A stretch of 64,000 nucleotides of DNA from Pseudoalteromonas sp. EB27. GTDB lineage: Bacteria > Pseudomonadota > Gammaproteobacteria > Enterobacterales > Alteromonadaceae. Positions within the stretch are counted from its first letter, which is position 1. Every line of letters starts with the position of its first letter. The notes under the pieces were generated by a model, which saw only the letters and a list, made by a program, of their open reading frames with translations, was not told the DNA's origin and searched no databases. The stretch covers positions 1-64,000 of the forward strand of contig NZ_MTQD01000021.1 in NCBI RefSeq assembly GCF_001974875.1, written 5' to 3'. This document shows, piece after piece, positions 8,476 to 18,246 of this stretch. The position numbers and the translations under genes were made by a program.

Positions 8476-10254
8476 ATGCATTTTAAACTTAACTCATTAT
8501 TTGCCATTGGACTGTGCGCAGTATCGCTGCCTTCATTTGCACAGCAAGCAACTCAAATTGAAACTCGCGAACCTGAAGCCGCTACCGGATTAATCCATAA
8601 AGAAGTAGTGCAGGGTAATAAATACATGGTTGCTGCGGCAAATCCATATGCCTCAAGAGCCGGTCAACGAATTTTAGCCCAAGGTGGCAGTGCCGTAGAT
8701 GCTGCGATTGCTACTCAACTAGTGCTTACTTTAGTTGAACCGCAATCGTCAGGTATTGGCGGTGGTACATTTATGATGTATTACAACAAAGCTAACAATA
8801 AATTGACTAGTTTTGATGGCCGCGAAACAGCACCTGCAAATGCAGACGAAACGCTGTTTTTAGATAAGCACGGCAAAGCCGTTAAATGGATTGAAGCCGT
8901 AGTAGGCGGACGCTCTGTTGGTGTGCCTGGTATTTTACATGCCTTTGCAAGCGCGCATAAACAATACGGTACATTGCCGTGGGAAGCGCTTTTTAAACCG
9001 GCTATTGAACTTGCAGAGCAAGGCTTTGTAATTTCGCCGCGTTTACATGGCTTATTAGCACGCCAATTAAACCCTGGTGTATTGAGTATGCCGATTATTA
9101 ACGAATACTTTTACCCAAATGGTAAGTTAATTGAAGTAGGTAGTGTTAAAAAGAATCAACCGCTTGCTGATTTATACAAAGACATTGCAAAGCAGGGCAT
9201 TGATGCATTTTACAAAGGCGAAAACGCTAAACAAATGGTTAATGCTGTACAGCACTCTAAAATAGCCCCTGGTAAATTAAGTGTGCAAGATTTAGCAGAT
9301 TACAAAAGTAAAGAACGCGATGCGGTATGTATACAATACCGTGCTTATAACGTGTGTTCTATGGCGCCACCAAGTAGTGGCGGTGTAGCTGTGCTACAAA
9401 TGCTTGGCCTACTTGAGCATAAAGATATGAGCGCACTTAAACCAAATGGCGAAAAGGCGATTCATTACTTTAGCCAAGCTTCGCGTATTGCATTTGCCGA
9501 TCGCGATATGTACATGGGCGATCCCGATTTCACGCAAGTACCTACAAAAGAGCTATTAAACAAAGATTACATTGCCTCACGCGCTAAATTAATTACCGAA
9601 ACAGACCAAAAAGCCGTAGCCGGTAATCCAGTAGGGTACCTAAGTTATGCAATGGATGATTCATACGAGTTACCTTCTACTTCTCATGTCTCTATTGTAG
9701 ATAGTAAAGGTAATGCCGTTTCGATGACTAGTTCAATTGAAATGGCGTTTGGCTCCACGGTTATGGTTAATGGCTTTATTTTAAATAACCAACTAACTGA
9801 CTTTTCGTTATCGCCACGTAAAAACGGCAAGCTTGTAGCAAACCGTGTAGAGGCTGGTAAACGCCCGCGTAGCTCTATGTCACCGGTAATGGTATTTAAT
9901 AAAGATGGCAGCTTACGTTTAATTGTAGGCTCACCTGGCGGTAGTCGTATCATAGATTACGTTGCACAAGTTGTTGTGGGTGTTATTGACTGGAATTTAT
10001 CAGCGCAAGACGCTATTAACTTACCGCGTACAACAAATCGTAACGATTACACCAGCCTTGAAAAAGGCACAGCCATTGAAGCCATTGCACCTGCACTTAC
10101 TAAACGCGGCCACAATGTACGTATTATTGACTTAAACTCGGGCTTACACGCAGTTGAAGTTAAAAATGACAAACTTTACGGCGGAGCTGATCCACGCCGT
10201 GAAGGTGTTGCGTTATCTGATTTAACTGATAATAACGCCACTATACAATTTTAA
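8476..10254 (+). CDS. ggt: Gamma-glutamyltransferase
   Basis: Periplasmic N-terminal-nucleophile enzyme that cleaves or transfers the gamma-glutamyl group of glutathione and related amides. Seen: signal peptide (ends PSFAQQ, about residue 23); GGSAVDAAIATQ; SSGIGGGTFMMYY; DGRETAP substrate loop; autoprocessing site STSHVSIVD with the Thr nucleophile near residue 397; and GSPGGSRIIDY near the C-terminus. Length 592 aa is normal. It is autocatalytically split into large and small subunits in characterised homologues. Monocistronic, divergent from the rhombosortase gene. Confidence 0.95.
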   Translation: MHFKLNSLFAIGLCAVSLPSFAQQATQIETREPEAATGLIHKEVVQGNKYMVAAANPYASRAGQRILAQGGSAVDAAIATQLVLTLVEPQSSGIGGGTFMMYYNKANNKLTSFDGRETAPANADETLFLDKHGKAVKWIEAVVGGRSVGVPGILHAFASAHKQYGTLPWEALFKPAIELAEQGFVISPRLHGLLARQLNPGVLSMPIINEYFYPNGKLIEVGSVKKNQPLADLYKDIAKQGIDAFYKGENAKQMVNAVQHSKIAPGKLSVQDLADYKSKERDAVCIQYRAYNVCSMAPPSSGGVAVLQMLGLLEHKDMSALKPNGEKAIHYFSQASRIAFADRDMYMGDPDFTQVPTKELLNKDYIASRAKLITETDQKAVAGNPVGYLSYAMDDSYELPSTSHVSIVDSKGNAVSMTSSIEMAFGSTVMVNGFILNNQLTDFSLSPRKNGKLVANRVEAGKRPRSSMSPVMVFNKDGSLRLIVGSPGGSRIIDYVAQVVVGVIDWNLSAQDAINLPRTTNRNDYTSLEKGTAIEAIAPALTKRGHNVRIIDLNSGLHAVEVKNDKLYGGADPRREGVALSDLTDNNATIQF

Positions 10255-10266
10255 ATTATGTATAAT

Positions 10267-10299
10267 ATACATGCGGGCAGTGAAGCCTGCATGTATTTT
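10267..10299 (+). terminator. Terminator after ggt
   Basis: 12-base arms (ATACATGCGGGC and near-complement, one mismatch) followed by TTTTC, 12 bases after the ggt stop. Confidence 0.75.
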
Positions 10300-10396
10300 C
10301 TCTCAATGGTCTGACTAGCTTAATTGTCGTTGCAATTAAACCTTTAACACTGATAATGACAGATCATAACTTAAGACTCCGTTAAAGCCTGGAAAT

Positions 10397-12091
10397 ATGA
10401 CAACTAATACTGATCCTAACTACTTATATATTCATCATTCTGGCCCTGGCCTAATTGAAACACCGCTATTAAATAAAGGCAGCGCCTTTAGTAAAAAAGA
10501 ACGCGAAAATTTCAATCTTGCTGGTTTACTTCCTCCTCGCTTTGAAACAATTGAAGAGCAAGTCGAGCGTTGTTATCAGCAATATTCTAGCTTTACCGAC
10601 AACCTTAATAAGCATATTTACTTACGTGCGATTCAAGATAACAACGAAACACTTTACTACCGTTTAGTGCGGGATCATCTTGAAGAAATGATGCCAATCA
10701 TTTACACGCCTACAGTTGGGGATGCTTGTGAAAAATTCTCAGACATTTACCGCAGCGCGCGTGGCTTATTTATTTCGTATGAAGATCGTTACCAAATTGA
10801 CGACATTTTACGCAACGCTACTAAAGGTAAAGTAAAAGTTATTGTTGTAACCGATGGCGAGCGTATTTTAGGCCTTGGCGATCAAGGTATTGGCGGCATG
10901 GGTATCCCAATTGGTAAATTGTCACTTTACACTGCGTGTGGTGGTATAAGCCCAGCATACACATTACCTGTAATGCTTGATGTGGGTACTAATAACGAAA
11001 AGCTTTTAAACGATCCTATGTACATGGGTGCACGCCATAAGCGTATTGCCCAAGACGAATACGATGAGTTTTTAGATTTATTCATTAAAGCGGTTAAACG
11101 TCGCTGGCCAAATGTGTTACTTCAGTTTGAAGATTTTGCACAACCAAATGCAATGCCGTTACTTAAGCGCTACCGCAATGAAATTTGTAGCTTTAACGAT
11201 GACATTCAAGGTACTGCGGCTGTAACGGTAGGTTCTTTACTTGCAGCGTGTCGCGTTAAAAATTCAACCCTTAGCCAACAAAAAGTAGTTTTTGTGGGTG
11301 CAGGCTCTGCTGGTTGTGGTATTGCTGAGCAAATTATTAGCCAAATGGTTTTTGAAGGTATTAGTGAAGCTCAAGCGCGTAGCCAAGTATTTATGGTTGA
11401 CCGTTTTGGCCTACTTACAGAGGGTATGGAAGGCTTACGCGATTTCCAACAAGCACTTGCACAACCGCAAAGCTCGGTAAGTGATTGGACTTACAGCGGT
11501 GAATACGCATCACTTCTTGATGTTATGCACTGTGCACAACCAGACATTTTAATTGGTGTTTCAGGTCAACCTGGTTTGTTTACTGAGCAAGCTATTCGAG
11601 CAATGCACGCCGGTTGTGAACAGCCAATTATTTTCCCATTAAGTAATCCATCTAAGCAGGTAGAAGCGCATCCTGCTGATGTAATTAAGTGGACTGACGG
11701 TAAAGCACTTGTTGCAACAGGTAGCCCATTTGATCCGGTAGAACACAACGGTGAAATTTTTCCAATCCCACAATGTAACAATAGCTATATTTTCCCGGGT
11801 ATTGGTTTAGGTGTTATTGCCGCTAAAGCGACACGCATTACAGATGCAATGTTAAGTGTGTCTAGCGAAATGCTTGCAGAGTCGTCGCCACGTGCAAACA
11901 CAGGTAAAGGTAGTTTATTACCAGCCCTTACGGAAATTGAAACGCTAAGTAAGCGTATTGCATTTGCCATTGCTAAAAAAGCAATCGAAGAGGGCGTTGC
12001 TCTTGAGATTACTGATGATGCGTTATGGGCAGCAATCGACAAAAATTACTGGTTACCAAAATACCGTAACTATAAACGTTGTAGTGTTTAA
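10397..12091 (+). CDS. maeA: NAD-dependent malic enzyme (oxaloacetate-decarboxylating)
   Basis: Cytoplasmic malic enzyme, malate + NAD to pyruvate + CO2 + NADH, linking the TCA cycle to pyruvate. Seen: 564 aa, matching the E. coli MaeA/SfcA length rather than the larger MaeB; IYTPTVGDACEKFS; catalytic-lysine/NAD region VTDGERILGLGDQGIGGMG; metal-binding LLQFEDFAQPNAM and FNDDIQGTAAV; Rossmann motif VFVGAGSAGCGIA; FPLSNPSKQVEA. The start at 10397 follows TGGA. Monocistronic with its own terminator. Confidence 0.96.
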   Translation: MTTNTDPNYLYIHHSGPGLIETPLLNKGSAFSKKERENFNLAGLLPPRFETIEEQVERCYQQYSSFTDNLNKHIYLRAIQDNNETLYYRLVRDHLEEMMPIIYTPTVGDACEKFSDIYRSARGLFISYEDRYQIDDILRNATKGKVKVIVVTDGERILGLGDQGIGGMGIPIGKLSLYTACGGISPAYTLPVMLDVGTNNEKLLNDPMYMGARHKRIAQDEYDEFLDLFIKAVKRRWPNVLLQFEDFAQPNAMPLLKRYRNEICSFNDDIQGTAAVTVGSLLAACRVKNSTLSQQKVVFVGAGSAGCGIAEQIISQMVFEGISEAQARSQVFMVDRFGLLTEGMEGLRDFQQALAQPQSSVSDWTYSGEYASLLDVMHCAQPDILIGVSGQPGLFTEQAIRAMHAGCEQPIIFPLSNPSKQVEAHPADVIKWTDGKALVATGSPFDPVEHNGEIFPIPQCNNSYIFPGIGLGVIAAKATRITDAMLSVSSEMLAESSPRANTGKGSLLPALTEIETLSKRIAFAIAKKAIEEGVALEITDDALWAAIDKNYWLPKYRNYKRCSV

Positions 12092-12148
12092 TAACGGTAC
12101 CCGTAATTTAAAGTAAATGAGGCTGTACGTTAAGTTACAGCCATTAAC

Positions 12149-12175
12149 AAAAAACAGGCAATTGCCTGTTTTTTT
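12149..12175 (+). terminator. Terminator after maeA
   Basis: AACAGGCA-ATTGCCTGTT stem followed by seven T residues. A second hairpin (GGCTGTA / TACAGCC, 12121-12142) lies just upstream. Confidence 0.9.
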
Positions 12176-12244
12176 GTGCTTGTTCATATTTAATTAACCA
12201 CGTAAGGTCTTTAATAGCATTTACAAAATTAAAGGATCGACTCA

Positions 12245-12970
12245 ATGAAAACACTGACTCTTGTTTTAGGTAGTGCACTGGCTTTTAACGTACTTAGTTT
12301 TGATGCACTTGCGGCAGCGACCCCCGATGCTCCTCATATTTATGTTAAAGGCGAAGCAACTCTTACCACAATGCCAGATTACGTACAGCTTAGTGTAGGT
12401 ATTACCGAAGTTGATAAAGACTTAATTGCTGCTAAAAATAAAACCGACCTAACCATCGCTAAAGCAATTAAGCTCGTAAAAGAAATTGGTGTTAAAGAGG
12501 GAGATATAAACGCCGGACAAATTTCAATAAACCGTGATAGCCAATATAACCGCACTACCGGTAATCAAGAATTTAAAGGCTTTAAGGTTTCTCGTACATT
12601 AACTGTAAAACTTAGCGATATAAATAAATACCCTGAATTACTACAAAGCTTAGTTAACAACGGTATTAACGAAATTAATCAAACGCAATTTTTAGCAAGT
12701 AACTACAACGAGCTGCACAAAAAAGCGCAAAAGTTAGCAATTAAAGACGCACGGGATGCAGCAAAAGAGTTTAGTGAAGATTATGGCGTTGATTTAAAAG
12801 GAGTGTACAGCGCATCACTGAGTCCACTCAATGTTCAGTCGCAGCCTTATATGCGCGCAGAAAAAGTAATGATGGCTGATAGCGCACCAAGTAACTATGT
12901 ACCTGATGCCTACCATGCTGGAGAGATTAAAGTAACGGCTTCAAGCTATGCCGTGTACTACATAGATTAA
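12245..12970 (+). CDS. SIMPL domain-containing periplasmic protein (DUF541)
   Basis: Secreted protein of the SIMPL/DUF541 family (E. coli YggE relatives), whose role is not settled; YggE has been linked to oxidative stress. Seen: signal peptide (about residues 1-24, ending ALAAA); PHIYVKGEATLTTMPDYVQLSVGI, the characteristic start of the domain; repeated alternation of strands and helices; ALKDAR-like KLAIKDARDAAKEF. Length 241 aa is normal. Start preceded by AAAGGA. It is convergent with the DUF2254 gene, with only 2 bases between the stops. Confidence 0.85.
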   Translation: MKTLTLVLGSALAFNVLSFDALAAATPDAPHIYVKGEATLTTMPDYVQLSVGITEVDKDLIAAKNKTDLTIAKAIKLVKEIGVKEGDINAGQISINRDSQYNRTTGNQEFKGFKVSRTLTVKLSDINKYPELLQSLVNNGINEINQTQFLASNYNELHKKAQKLAIKDARDAAKEFSEDYGVDLKGVYSASLSPLNVQSQPYMRAEKVMMADSAPSNYVPDAYHAGEIKVTASSYAVYYID

Positions 12971-12972
12971 AT

Positions 12973-14325
12973 TTATTTTTGGTGGTGCTCAAAACGTGCC
13001 ACCAACTTCTCACCTTGCTCTTGGCTAATGCGCGCTATTGAGTTGAGCATATTAGTCACTTCGCGTCTGTCGTATTCATTAGTTACATGTTCATTTATGT
13101 CATCAACAATCGCATTTAAGTAATTAAATAAACTGTTTCGTGCATCGGTATCTTTATGGGCAATAAACAAAATGTTTTTAAATGCCTCAAGCACATTTGT
13201 CATTACGTATGCATCGCCTTTGGCGTAATTACGCAGCGGTGTAAAGTTGTCATGTAATAACTCATCAAAGCTTGTTTCATGAAGGTATAGTAATGGTCCA
13301 TTATCACTGTGCTCAAACGAGTAGTTAATATCGTTAATTGACAGCCGTTGAATAAGTAAAATACTCAGCATATCAATTGATTTAACCGCAGTACCTGGAT
13401 CGTTTATGCCCGGGCTCATTGCCTTAACTGCAATTTCTGATATTTGCGTTAACCCATAACGGTAATGATCGCTAATGTACTCTTCTATATAAAAAATAAA
13501 GCAGTCGAGAATTTTATTTATCAGCTCTTCATCGTTTGATATGTCTTTATTACACTTTAAAAAAGGATAGCCTTTAACTGTAAAATAGCCTTGGTTAACA
13601 GAGATATACACCTTTATATCTTGCTCTGCCAAAATGGCACAGAGCTTATCGGTTTGCACGCCTTTGTAATAGCCCTCTGTTTTACTGCTAACCGAATGCC
13701 ACTTACTAAAGTCTGGAAAGTCCTCAACTGGGTTTTCTTGTTGTCTTTGTATTATTGTTTTAATTTCGTTTTTAGTTTGGCTAAACAAGCCATTTAATAC
13801 GTTATCAACCTGAATAGCACGAGAGATTGAATGTATAAAAAATACAAATAAACCTAATGAAATCAATCCAAAAACAAGTGCGAATAACACACCAATTGAA
13901 GGAATAGCCGTACTGCCACCTTCAAGTTTATTAATATTTATAAGCATAATAATTGAGTAAATTATGCTGCCTAAATAAAAGCCCAAAACCATTTGATGTG
14001 ATTTACGCGTAATAAGCCCAGGTACTACGCGGGGCGATAAACTCGCACTGGCCGAATTTAAAACGACCATTACCATTGAAAAACTAAACACGGTAAGCGA
14101 AATAATACTCCCCGCTAAGGTGCTTAAAATAGTACGTGCGTTTTCAGCGCTATCAACAAGTACAACCGATATAAACGATTTTAGCTGCTCAATAGGCGCT
14201 AAATATTCAACCGACATAGTAATAATGGCAAATGCTAAAAAGCCCACTGAAAGCATCGAAGGGTAAAAGCCAATACTGTTAATCATTTCACGGTAACTGT
14301 CGGCTACTTTGCGAGGTACAAACAT
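12973..14325 (-). CDS. DUF2254 membrane protein
   Basis: Inner-membrane protein of the DUF2254 family, function unknown. Seen: four hydrophobic segments in the N-terminal half (about residues 20-40, 65-90, 110-130 and 145-165), then a long soluble C-terminal region containing AVKAMSPGINDPGTAVK, a conserved family motif. Length 450 aa. The start at 14325 is preceded by AAGGA on the minus strand. It is divergent from the MAPEG gene. No function is inferred. Confidence 0.8.
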   Translation of the reverse strand: MFVPRKVADSYREMINSIGFYPSMLSVGFLAFAIITMSVEYLAPIEQLKSFISVVLVDSAENARTILSTLAGSIISLTVFSFSMVMVVLNSASASLSPRVVPGLITRKSHQMVLGFYLGSIIYSIIMLININKLEGGSTAIPSIGVLFALVFGLISLGLFVFFIHSISRAIQVDNVLNGLFSQTKNEIKTIIQRQQENPVEDFPDFSKWHSVSSKTEGYYKGVQTDKLCAILAEQDIKVYISVNQGYFTVKGYPFLKCNKDISNDEELINKILDCFIFYIEEYISDHYRYGLTQISEIAVKAMSPGINDPGTAVKSIDMLSILLIQRLSINDINYSFEHSDNGPLLYLHETSFDELLHDNFTPLRNYAKGDAYVMTNVLEAFKNILFIAHKDTDARNSLFNYLNAIVDDINEHVTNEYDRREVTNMLNSIARISQEQGEKLVARFEHHQK

Positions 14326-14476
14326 AAAATCCTTATGTAATTTCTACTTACTTAATACCCTAGCTTAGCATAGGCATTTATTAAACTTCTGATAATGCTG
14401 CTCAAATTTATATGTTATTATCACGCCCACAATAATAAAGCGCATGCTTATGCGATAAAAATAACAGGAAAACGCC

Positions 14477-14848
14477 GTGATCATTTCAACTTATGCTGCA
14501 TTACTTGCCTTCTTTTACATTTATTTGAGCTTTAACGTAATAAAAGTGCGCCGCGCTGAGCAGATATCACTTGGTGATAACGGTAACGCAACGCTGCAAC
14601 GTGCTGTACGTGCCCACGCTAACTTTATGGAATACGTGCCAATTGCTTTAATTTTACTCTTTTTGGCAGAGTACCAAGGACTTGCTAGCCATTACTGCCA
14701 TATATTAGGTGGTGCGTTATTAATAGGGCGTGTATTTCAAAATTTAGGCATAGTAGAAAAAAGTCTGAAATATCGCCAAATTGGTACTATTGCTACATTT
14801 TTGGTGATTATTGTTAGCGCCTTTTTATTGCTAGTAACACGTGGCTAA
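14477..14848 (+). CDS. MAPEG family membrane protein
   Basis: Small four-helix membrane protein of the MAPEG (eicosanoid/glutathione metabolism) family. Seen: 123 aa; hydrophobic N-terminal helix; LQRAVRAHANFMEYVPIAL, the family signature with the RAHxNxxEYVP motif; two more hydrophobic helices. The start codon is GTG with AGGAA upstream. It sits 14 bases before the sulfotransferase gene and is probably co-transcribed with it. The bacterial substrate is unknown. Confidence 0.88.
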   Translation: MIISTYAALLAFFYIYLSFNVIKVRRAEQISLGDNGNATLQRAVRAHANFMEYVPIALILLFLAEYQGLASHYCHILGGALLIGRVFQNLGIVEKSLKYRQIGTIATFLVIIVSAFLLLVTRG

Positions 14849-14862
14849 TTAAAGAAAAGCTA

Positions 14863-15495
14863 ATGAGCAAAATATTTATAATAGGTTTACCGCGTACCGG
14901 CACAACGAGTGTGTGCCACGCATTTTTAGAGCTCGGCATTACAACGGCGCATACCGCGTATACTAATGCTTGTTTTGAAAATGCTAACGCGATTGCCGAC
15001 ACTCCCATATTTAACGACTTTAAAGCACTTGATATTCATTACCCAGACTCTAAGTTTATTTATTTAGAGCGCGAATTGAGTGCATGGCTACCTTCAATAA
15101 AGCAGCTTTTAACGCGTATGCACACTAATTTAACCCGTGCAGACGGGGGCTTTAATATTCATATAAAACGCTGTTATTTAAATACGTTTAATGAGCTTTC
15201 GCTTGATAATATTAGCGACGATAGTTACTTAGTAGACTGTTATGATACACATTTTAATGATGCTCAAACGTACTTTAATAACCGTGACGACGATTTTTTA
15301 TCCATTGATATAGCAAAGCCTAATAGTTACAAAAAGTTGTGTAATTTTTTAGGGTTAGAAAGTGATAAAACTGATTTTGAAAAAATGAATATGGGCGGAA
15401 AAGTCACCGCATGGAACGATATTAAACACCCGTTAAAAGTTGAGTCTACGGCTAAAGGGCGCATAGATAAATTACTGCCTTACAAGATTTTTTAA
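14863..15495 (+). CDS. Sulfotransferase family protein
   Basis: Predicted cytoplasmic sulfotransferase using PAPS. Seen: N-terminal 5'-phosphosulfate loop FIIGLPRTGTTS (residues 5-16); DSKFIYLERELSAWLPS, corresponding to the 3'-phosphate-binding strand-helix; 210 aa, short for the family but within the range of small bacterial members. It follows the MAPEG gene by 14 bases. The acceptor molecule cannot be deduced. Confidence 0.75.
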   Translation: MSKIFIIGLPRTGTTSVCHAFLELGITTAHTAYTNACFENANAIADTPIFNDFKALDIHYPDSKFIYLERELSAWLPSIKQLLTRMHTNLTRADGGFNIHIKRCYLNTFNELSLDNISDDSYLVDCYDTHFNDAQTYFNNRDDDFLSIDIAKPNSYKKLCNFLGLESDKTDFEKMNMGGKVTAWNDIKHPLKVESTAKGRIDKLLPYKIF

Positions 15496-15542
15496 ATCAA
15501 ATACGTTAAAATCCCCGCATTATTATTTAAGTTGTACAGAAC

Positions 15543-16115
15543 ATGTTTGAATTAAAATACCACACCCCATTTGAATGGACCGAAGTTGTCCTTGCTGACT
15601 TTAATACTTTTTTACAAGATCATGCCGCTGCTGAAAAAAAAGCATCGGGTATGGCTATGTCTATGCTTTCGCATTACCCAGACAAACGTAAATTAGTAAA
15701 AGCCATGACCGATTTAGCACTAGAAGAATTAATACACTTTAAACAAGTGCTTAAGTTACTTTTAGAGCGCGATGTAAACCTAGGTGACGACAAAAAAGAT
15801 CCGTACATAAAACAAATACGTGCACTATTTAGACACGGTCGTGATGGTTTTTTAATGGACCGATTACTGGTTGGCGGTGTAATTGAAGCACGTGGCCACG
15901 AGCGTTTTTCTTTAGTAGCACAAGCACTTCCTGAGGGTAAAGAAAAAGACTTTTATGTTGCTATTGCCAAATCAGAAGAAAAACATAAAAACCTATTTGT
16001 AGAGCTTGCTTACGAATACTTTGAAAAAGAAGAGGTTGATGTTCGCCTAGAAGAGCTACTTATAGCTGAAGCAAAAATTTGTGAAAGCATCCCGTTTACA
16101 GCCGCTTTGCATTAA
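15543..16115 (+). CDS. miaE: tRNA-(ms2io6A37) hydroxylase MiaE
   Basis: Di-iron monooxygenase that hydroxylates the isopentenyl group of ms2i6A at tRNA position 37. Seen: four-helix ferritin-like protein of 190 aa with iron ligands in LEELIHFKQVL, GVIEARGHERFSLVA and SEEKHKNLFVELA; HYPDKRKLVKAM near residue 40. It acts on tRNA already modified by MiaA and MiaB, which are not in this window. Separate transcription unit by spacing. Confidence 0.93.
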   Translation: MFELKYHTPFEWTEVVLADFNTFLQDHAAAEKKASGMAMSMLSHYPDKRKLVKAMTDLALEELIHFKQVLKLLLERDVNLGDDKKDPYIKQIRALFRHGRDGFLMDRLLVGGVIEARGHERFSLVAQALPEGKEKDFYVAIAKSEEKHKNLFVELAYEYFEKEEVDVRLEELLIAEAKICESIPFTAALH

Positions 16116-16200
16116 TTAAAACTAGCGCAGAGCTTATTTTACTCGCTTTGCGCCATACCTCTCAGCTCTTATTCCTATGATAATCTCTTCATGACTTGTT

Positions 16201-16219
16201 GATTTGCAATTTGCGAATC
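16201..16219. promoter_or_regulatory. 19-bp palindrome, candidate enhancer site for the secretin operon
   Basis: GATTTGCA-ATT-TGCGAATC: 8-base arms with one mismatch, centred about 83 bases upstream of the -12 GC of the sigma-54-type promoter at 16278. The same palindrome in perfect form precedes the pilin operon (19060-19078). Position and symmetry fit a sigma-54 activator (bEBP) binding site. The protein that binds is unknown. Confidence 0.6.
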
Positions 16220-16277
16220 AAAATAATAAAAACCACATTTATAAACTTCAATCTACTGATAATAAAAATAAAAACCC

Positions 16278-16294
16278 TTGGTCTCATACTTGCT
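16278..16294 (+). promoter_or_regulatory. Sigma-54 (RpoN) -24/-12 promoter of the secretin operon
   Basis: TTGGTCTCATACTTGCT has the invariant GG and GC separated by exactly 10 bases and an ideal TTGC -12 element. It lies 34 bases upstream of the secretin start codon. Confidence 0.7.
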
Positions 16295-16327
16295 ACCTAT
16301 TCAATAAGCAAATTGAGGGAAAGGCTT

Positions 16328-18246
16328 ATGTTAAAGTTTATTTTTATACTATTACTAATATCTTTTACCGCCATGGGCAGTGAAAGTCATTTAGATTATA
16401 TAGAAAATGCAAATGGTGAGCGGGTACAAAAAGTATCGCACTTGGTTAAATGGACGCATACTCGCTTTGTGTTTACCCGTGATATTTCTCGCATTGCACT
16501 TGGCCATGAAACAACGCTTGATGTGAACGTGGTTAATGGCCGTGAGCTACTAATTTTAGCTAAAAAGTTGGGCCGTACATCTATGATGGTGTGGTACGAC
16601 GATAAAAGCTCTGAAACATTTTTACTTGGCGTAACCGAAGATTACAGCGTGCTTGAAAATGCCCTCAACGATATTCATCCTGACGTGCAGCTAACCATAG
16701 CGCCTGATCGCCATGCTGTTGTATTACGTGGTGAAGTACCGACTATAAATTATCGTCATGCTGCTTATGAAGCTGCAAAAACGACCTTTATGCCAGTAGC
16801 TCACAAGCATCACAACCCGTTATTACCTCAAATCCTAACCAAGGTGTGTTTAATTCACTTGCTCAACGCTTGCAAAGCTTAGGTAACGCAAACGGCGGCA
16901 GCTCTCAAAACTCGAGTAAAGTCGCTATTATTAATTTAATAAAAGTAACTCAAGCGCCCAAGCCAAAAGAAGAGCGTATTAACGAAGTAATTAAATCAAT
17001 GGGTGCAGATAAAGTAACTATTAAGCGCATCTCGGTTGATGAATTGTCAAATGACGACAACGATGTATTTTTACTCTCGTGCTCTGTAAGAAACCAGATT
17101 GAGCTAGTGCGCTTATTAAATACAATTAATAAATTATTCGAACCAGAGCAGACATTACAAACTCAGGGTTCTCCTCTTGATCCTAATAACTTAATGGGCG
17201 GCGCAACGCAGGATAAAAGCTCTGGTATTGAAGTACTTGCCAACGAGTCGGGCGGGTTAATAAACGATGCTACATCAGGATTAAACTTAAGTAATGTGAG
17301 TTCTAATATTGCAAGAGCAACGCTTCTTTCAGTGGCTGGCGGTAAAGTTTTGTCGAGCATTGAAGTTGAAGATTTACCGCAAGTTCGTGTGTCGGTGCAA
17401 TTATACGAAGTAAATCAACGTAGGTTAAAGCAATGGCGCCCAGATATTAGAGTGCTCTCAAATGGATACGAAAAAGAAGCAGGCTTGTTTGGCCGTGACG
17501 GTATGACTAATCGCGAATCTGGCTCTGCAACAATAGAAAATGCGCTGCAATTAATTGGTGGTCAATTAACTAATAACTTACAGCTTTCTACCTCACAGTT
17601 TGCCATTGATATGTTGTTTTCATTACTTGAACAAGAAGGTATATCGCGAACGCTTTCTCGCCCTACAATTACGGTTTTAGCCGGTGAAAGTGCCGTGTTT
17701 AAAGTCGGTGGTGAAGTACCTGTACCTACAAGTTATAGCCCATCTGGCATTACAAGCGGTCAGCAAGATAGTAGTGGGTCGGTGTTTAGCGGTACGGAAT
17801 TTAAATCATTCGGAGTTGAATTAAATGTACGCGCGATGGTTGACGACAAAGACAGAATAACACTTGATCTAAACCCAGTAATTTCACTACCCGATACCAC
17901 GTTAACCGCCGAAATTGCACAAAGCACAGGCAGCAGTTTAAACAGTAGTGCATTTAATACACGCAGCATGCAAACATCAACGCGTTTAAAAGATGGGCAG
18001 CCTCTTATTATTGGTGGCTTAATTAGCACAGATAACAATGCAAGCCACGACTTTGTACCTGATGGCAACGGCAATAGCATGCTAGGCAAGTTAAGCGAAA
18101 CAACCAGTAAAAGTGAAAACAACCGCGAGCTGATAATTGTTGTAACTCCAAACCTGGTGCGTGAACCAATTAACACATTACGTTCGTGGGAACAGGCAAA
18201 TATAGACACCCAGGTACTTAGCTATATACAGGAGCAAGGGCTATGA
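16328..18246 (+). pseudogene. RcpA/CpaC-like type II/IV secretin, interrupted by a frameshift
   Basis: Outer-membrane secretin related to the Tad pilus protein RcpA/CpaC. The ATG at 16328 (GAGGG upstream) begins a signal peptide and an N-terminal secretin domain (IALGHETTLDVNVVNG...VVLRGEVPTINYRH) in one frame. From 16771 the neighbouring frame continues the protein (linker, KH-like region, then secretin core with VGGEVPVPTSYSP, SFGVELNVRAMV and QPLIIGGLI) to 18246. Adding one A to the five-A run at 16777-16781 joins the frames smoothly (AYEAAKNDLYASSSQ). The second frame lacks its own ribosome-binding site. The cause could be a real mutation, a phase-variable tract or a sequencing error. Its stop overlaps the next start (ATGA). 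Confidence 0.8.

Noticed and set aside
16196..16327. Extended N-terminus of the secretin from 16196
   Set aside because: The extension covers the palindrome and sigma-54 promoter and precedes the signal peptide; ATG 16328 has a good ribosome site.
16771..16882. Programmed -1 frameshift in the secretin gene
   Set aside because: The site (A AAA ACG) is not a canonical slippery heptamer and no stimulatory stem is evident; a one-base indel in the A tract explains it more simply. Not excluded completely.
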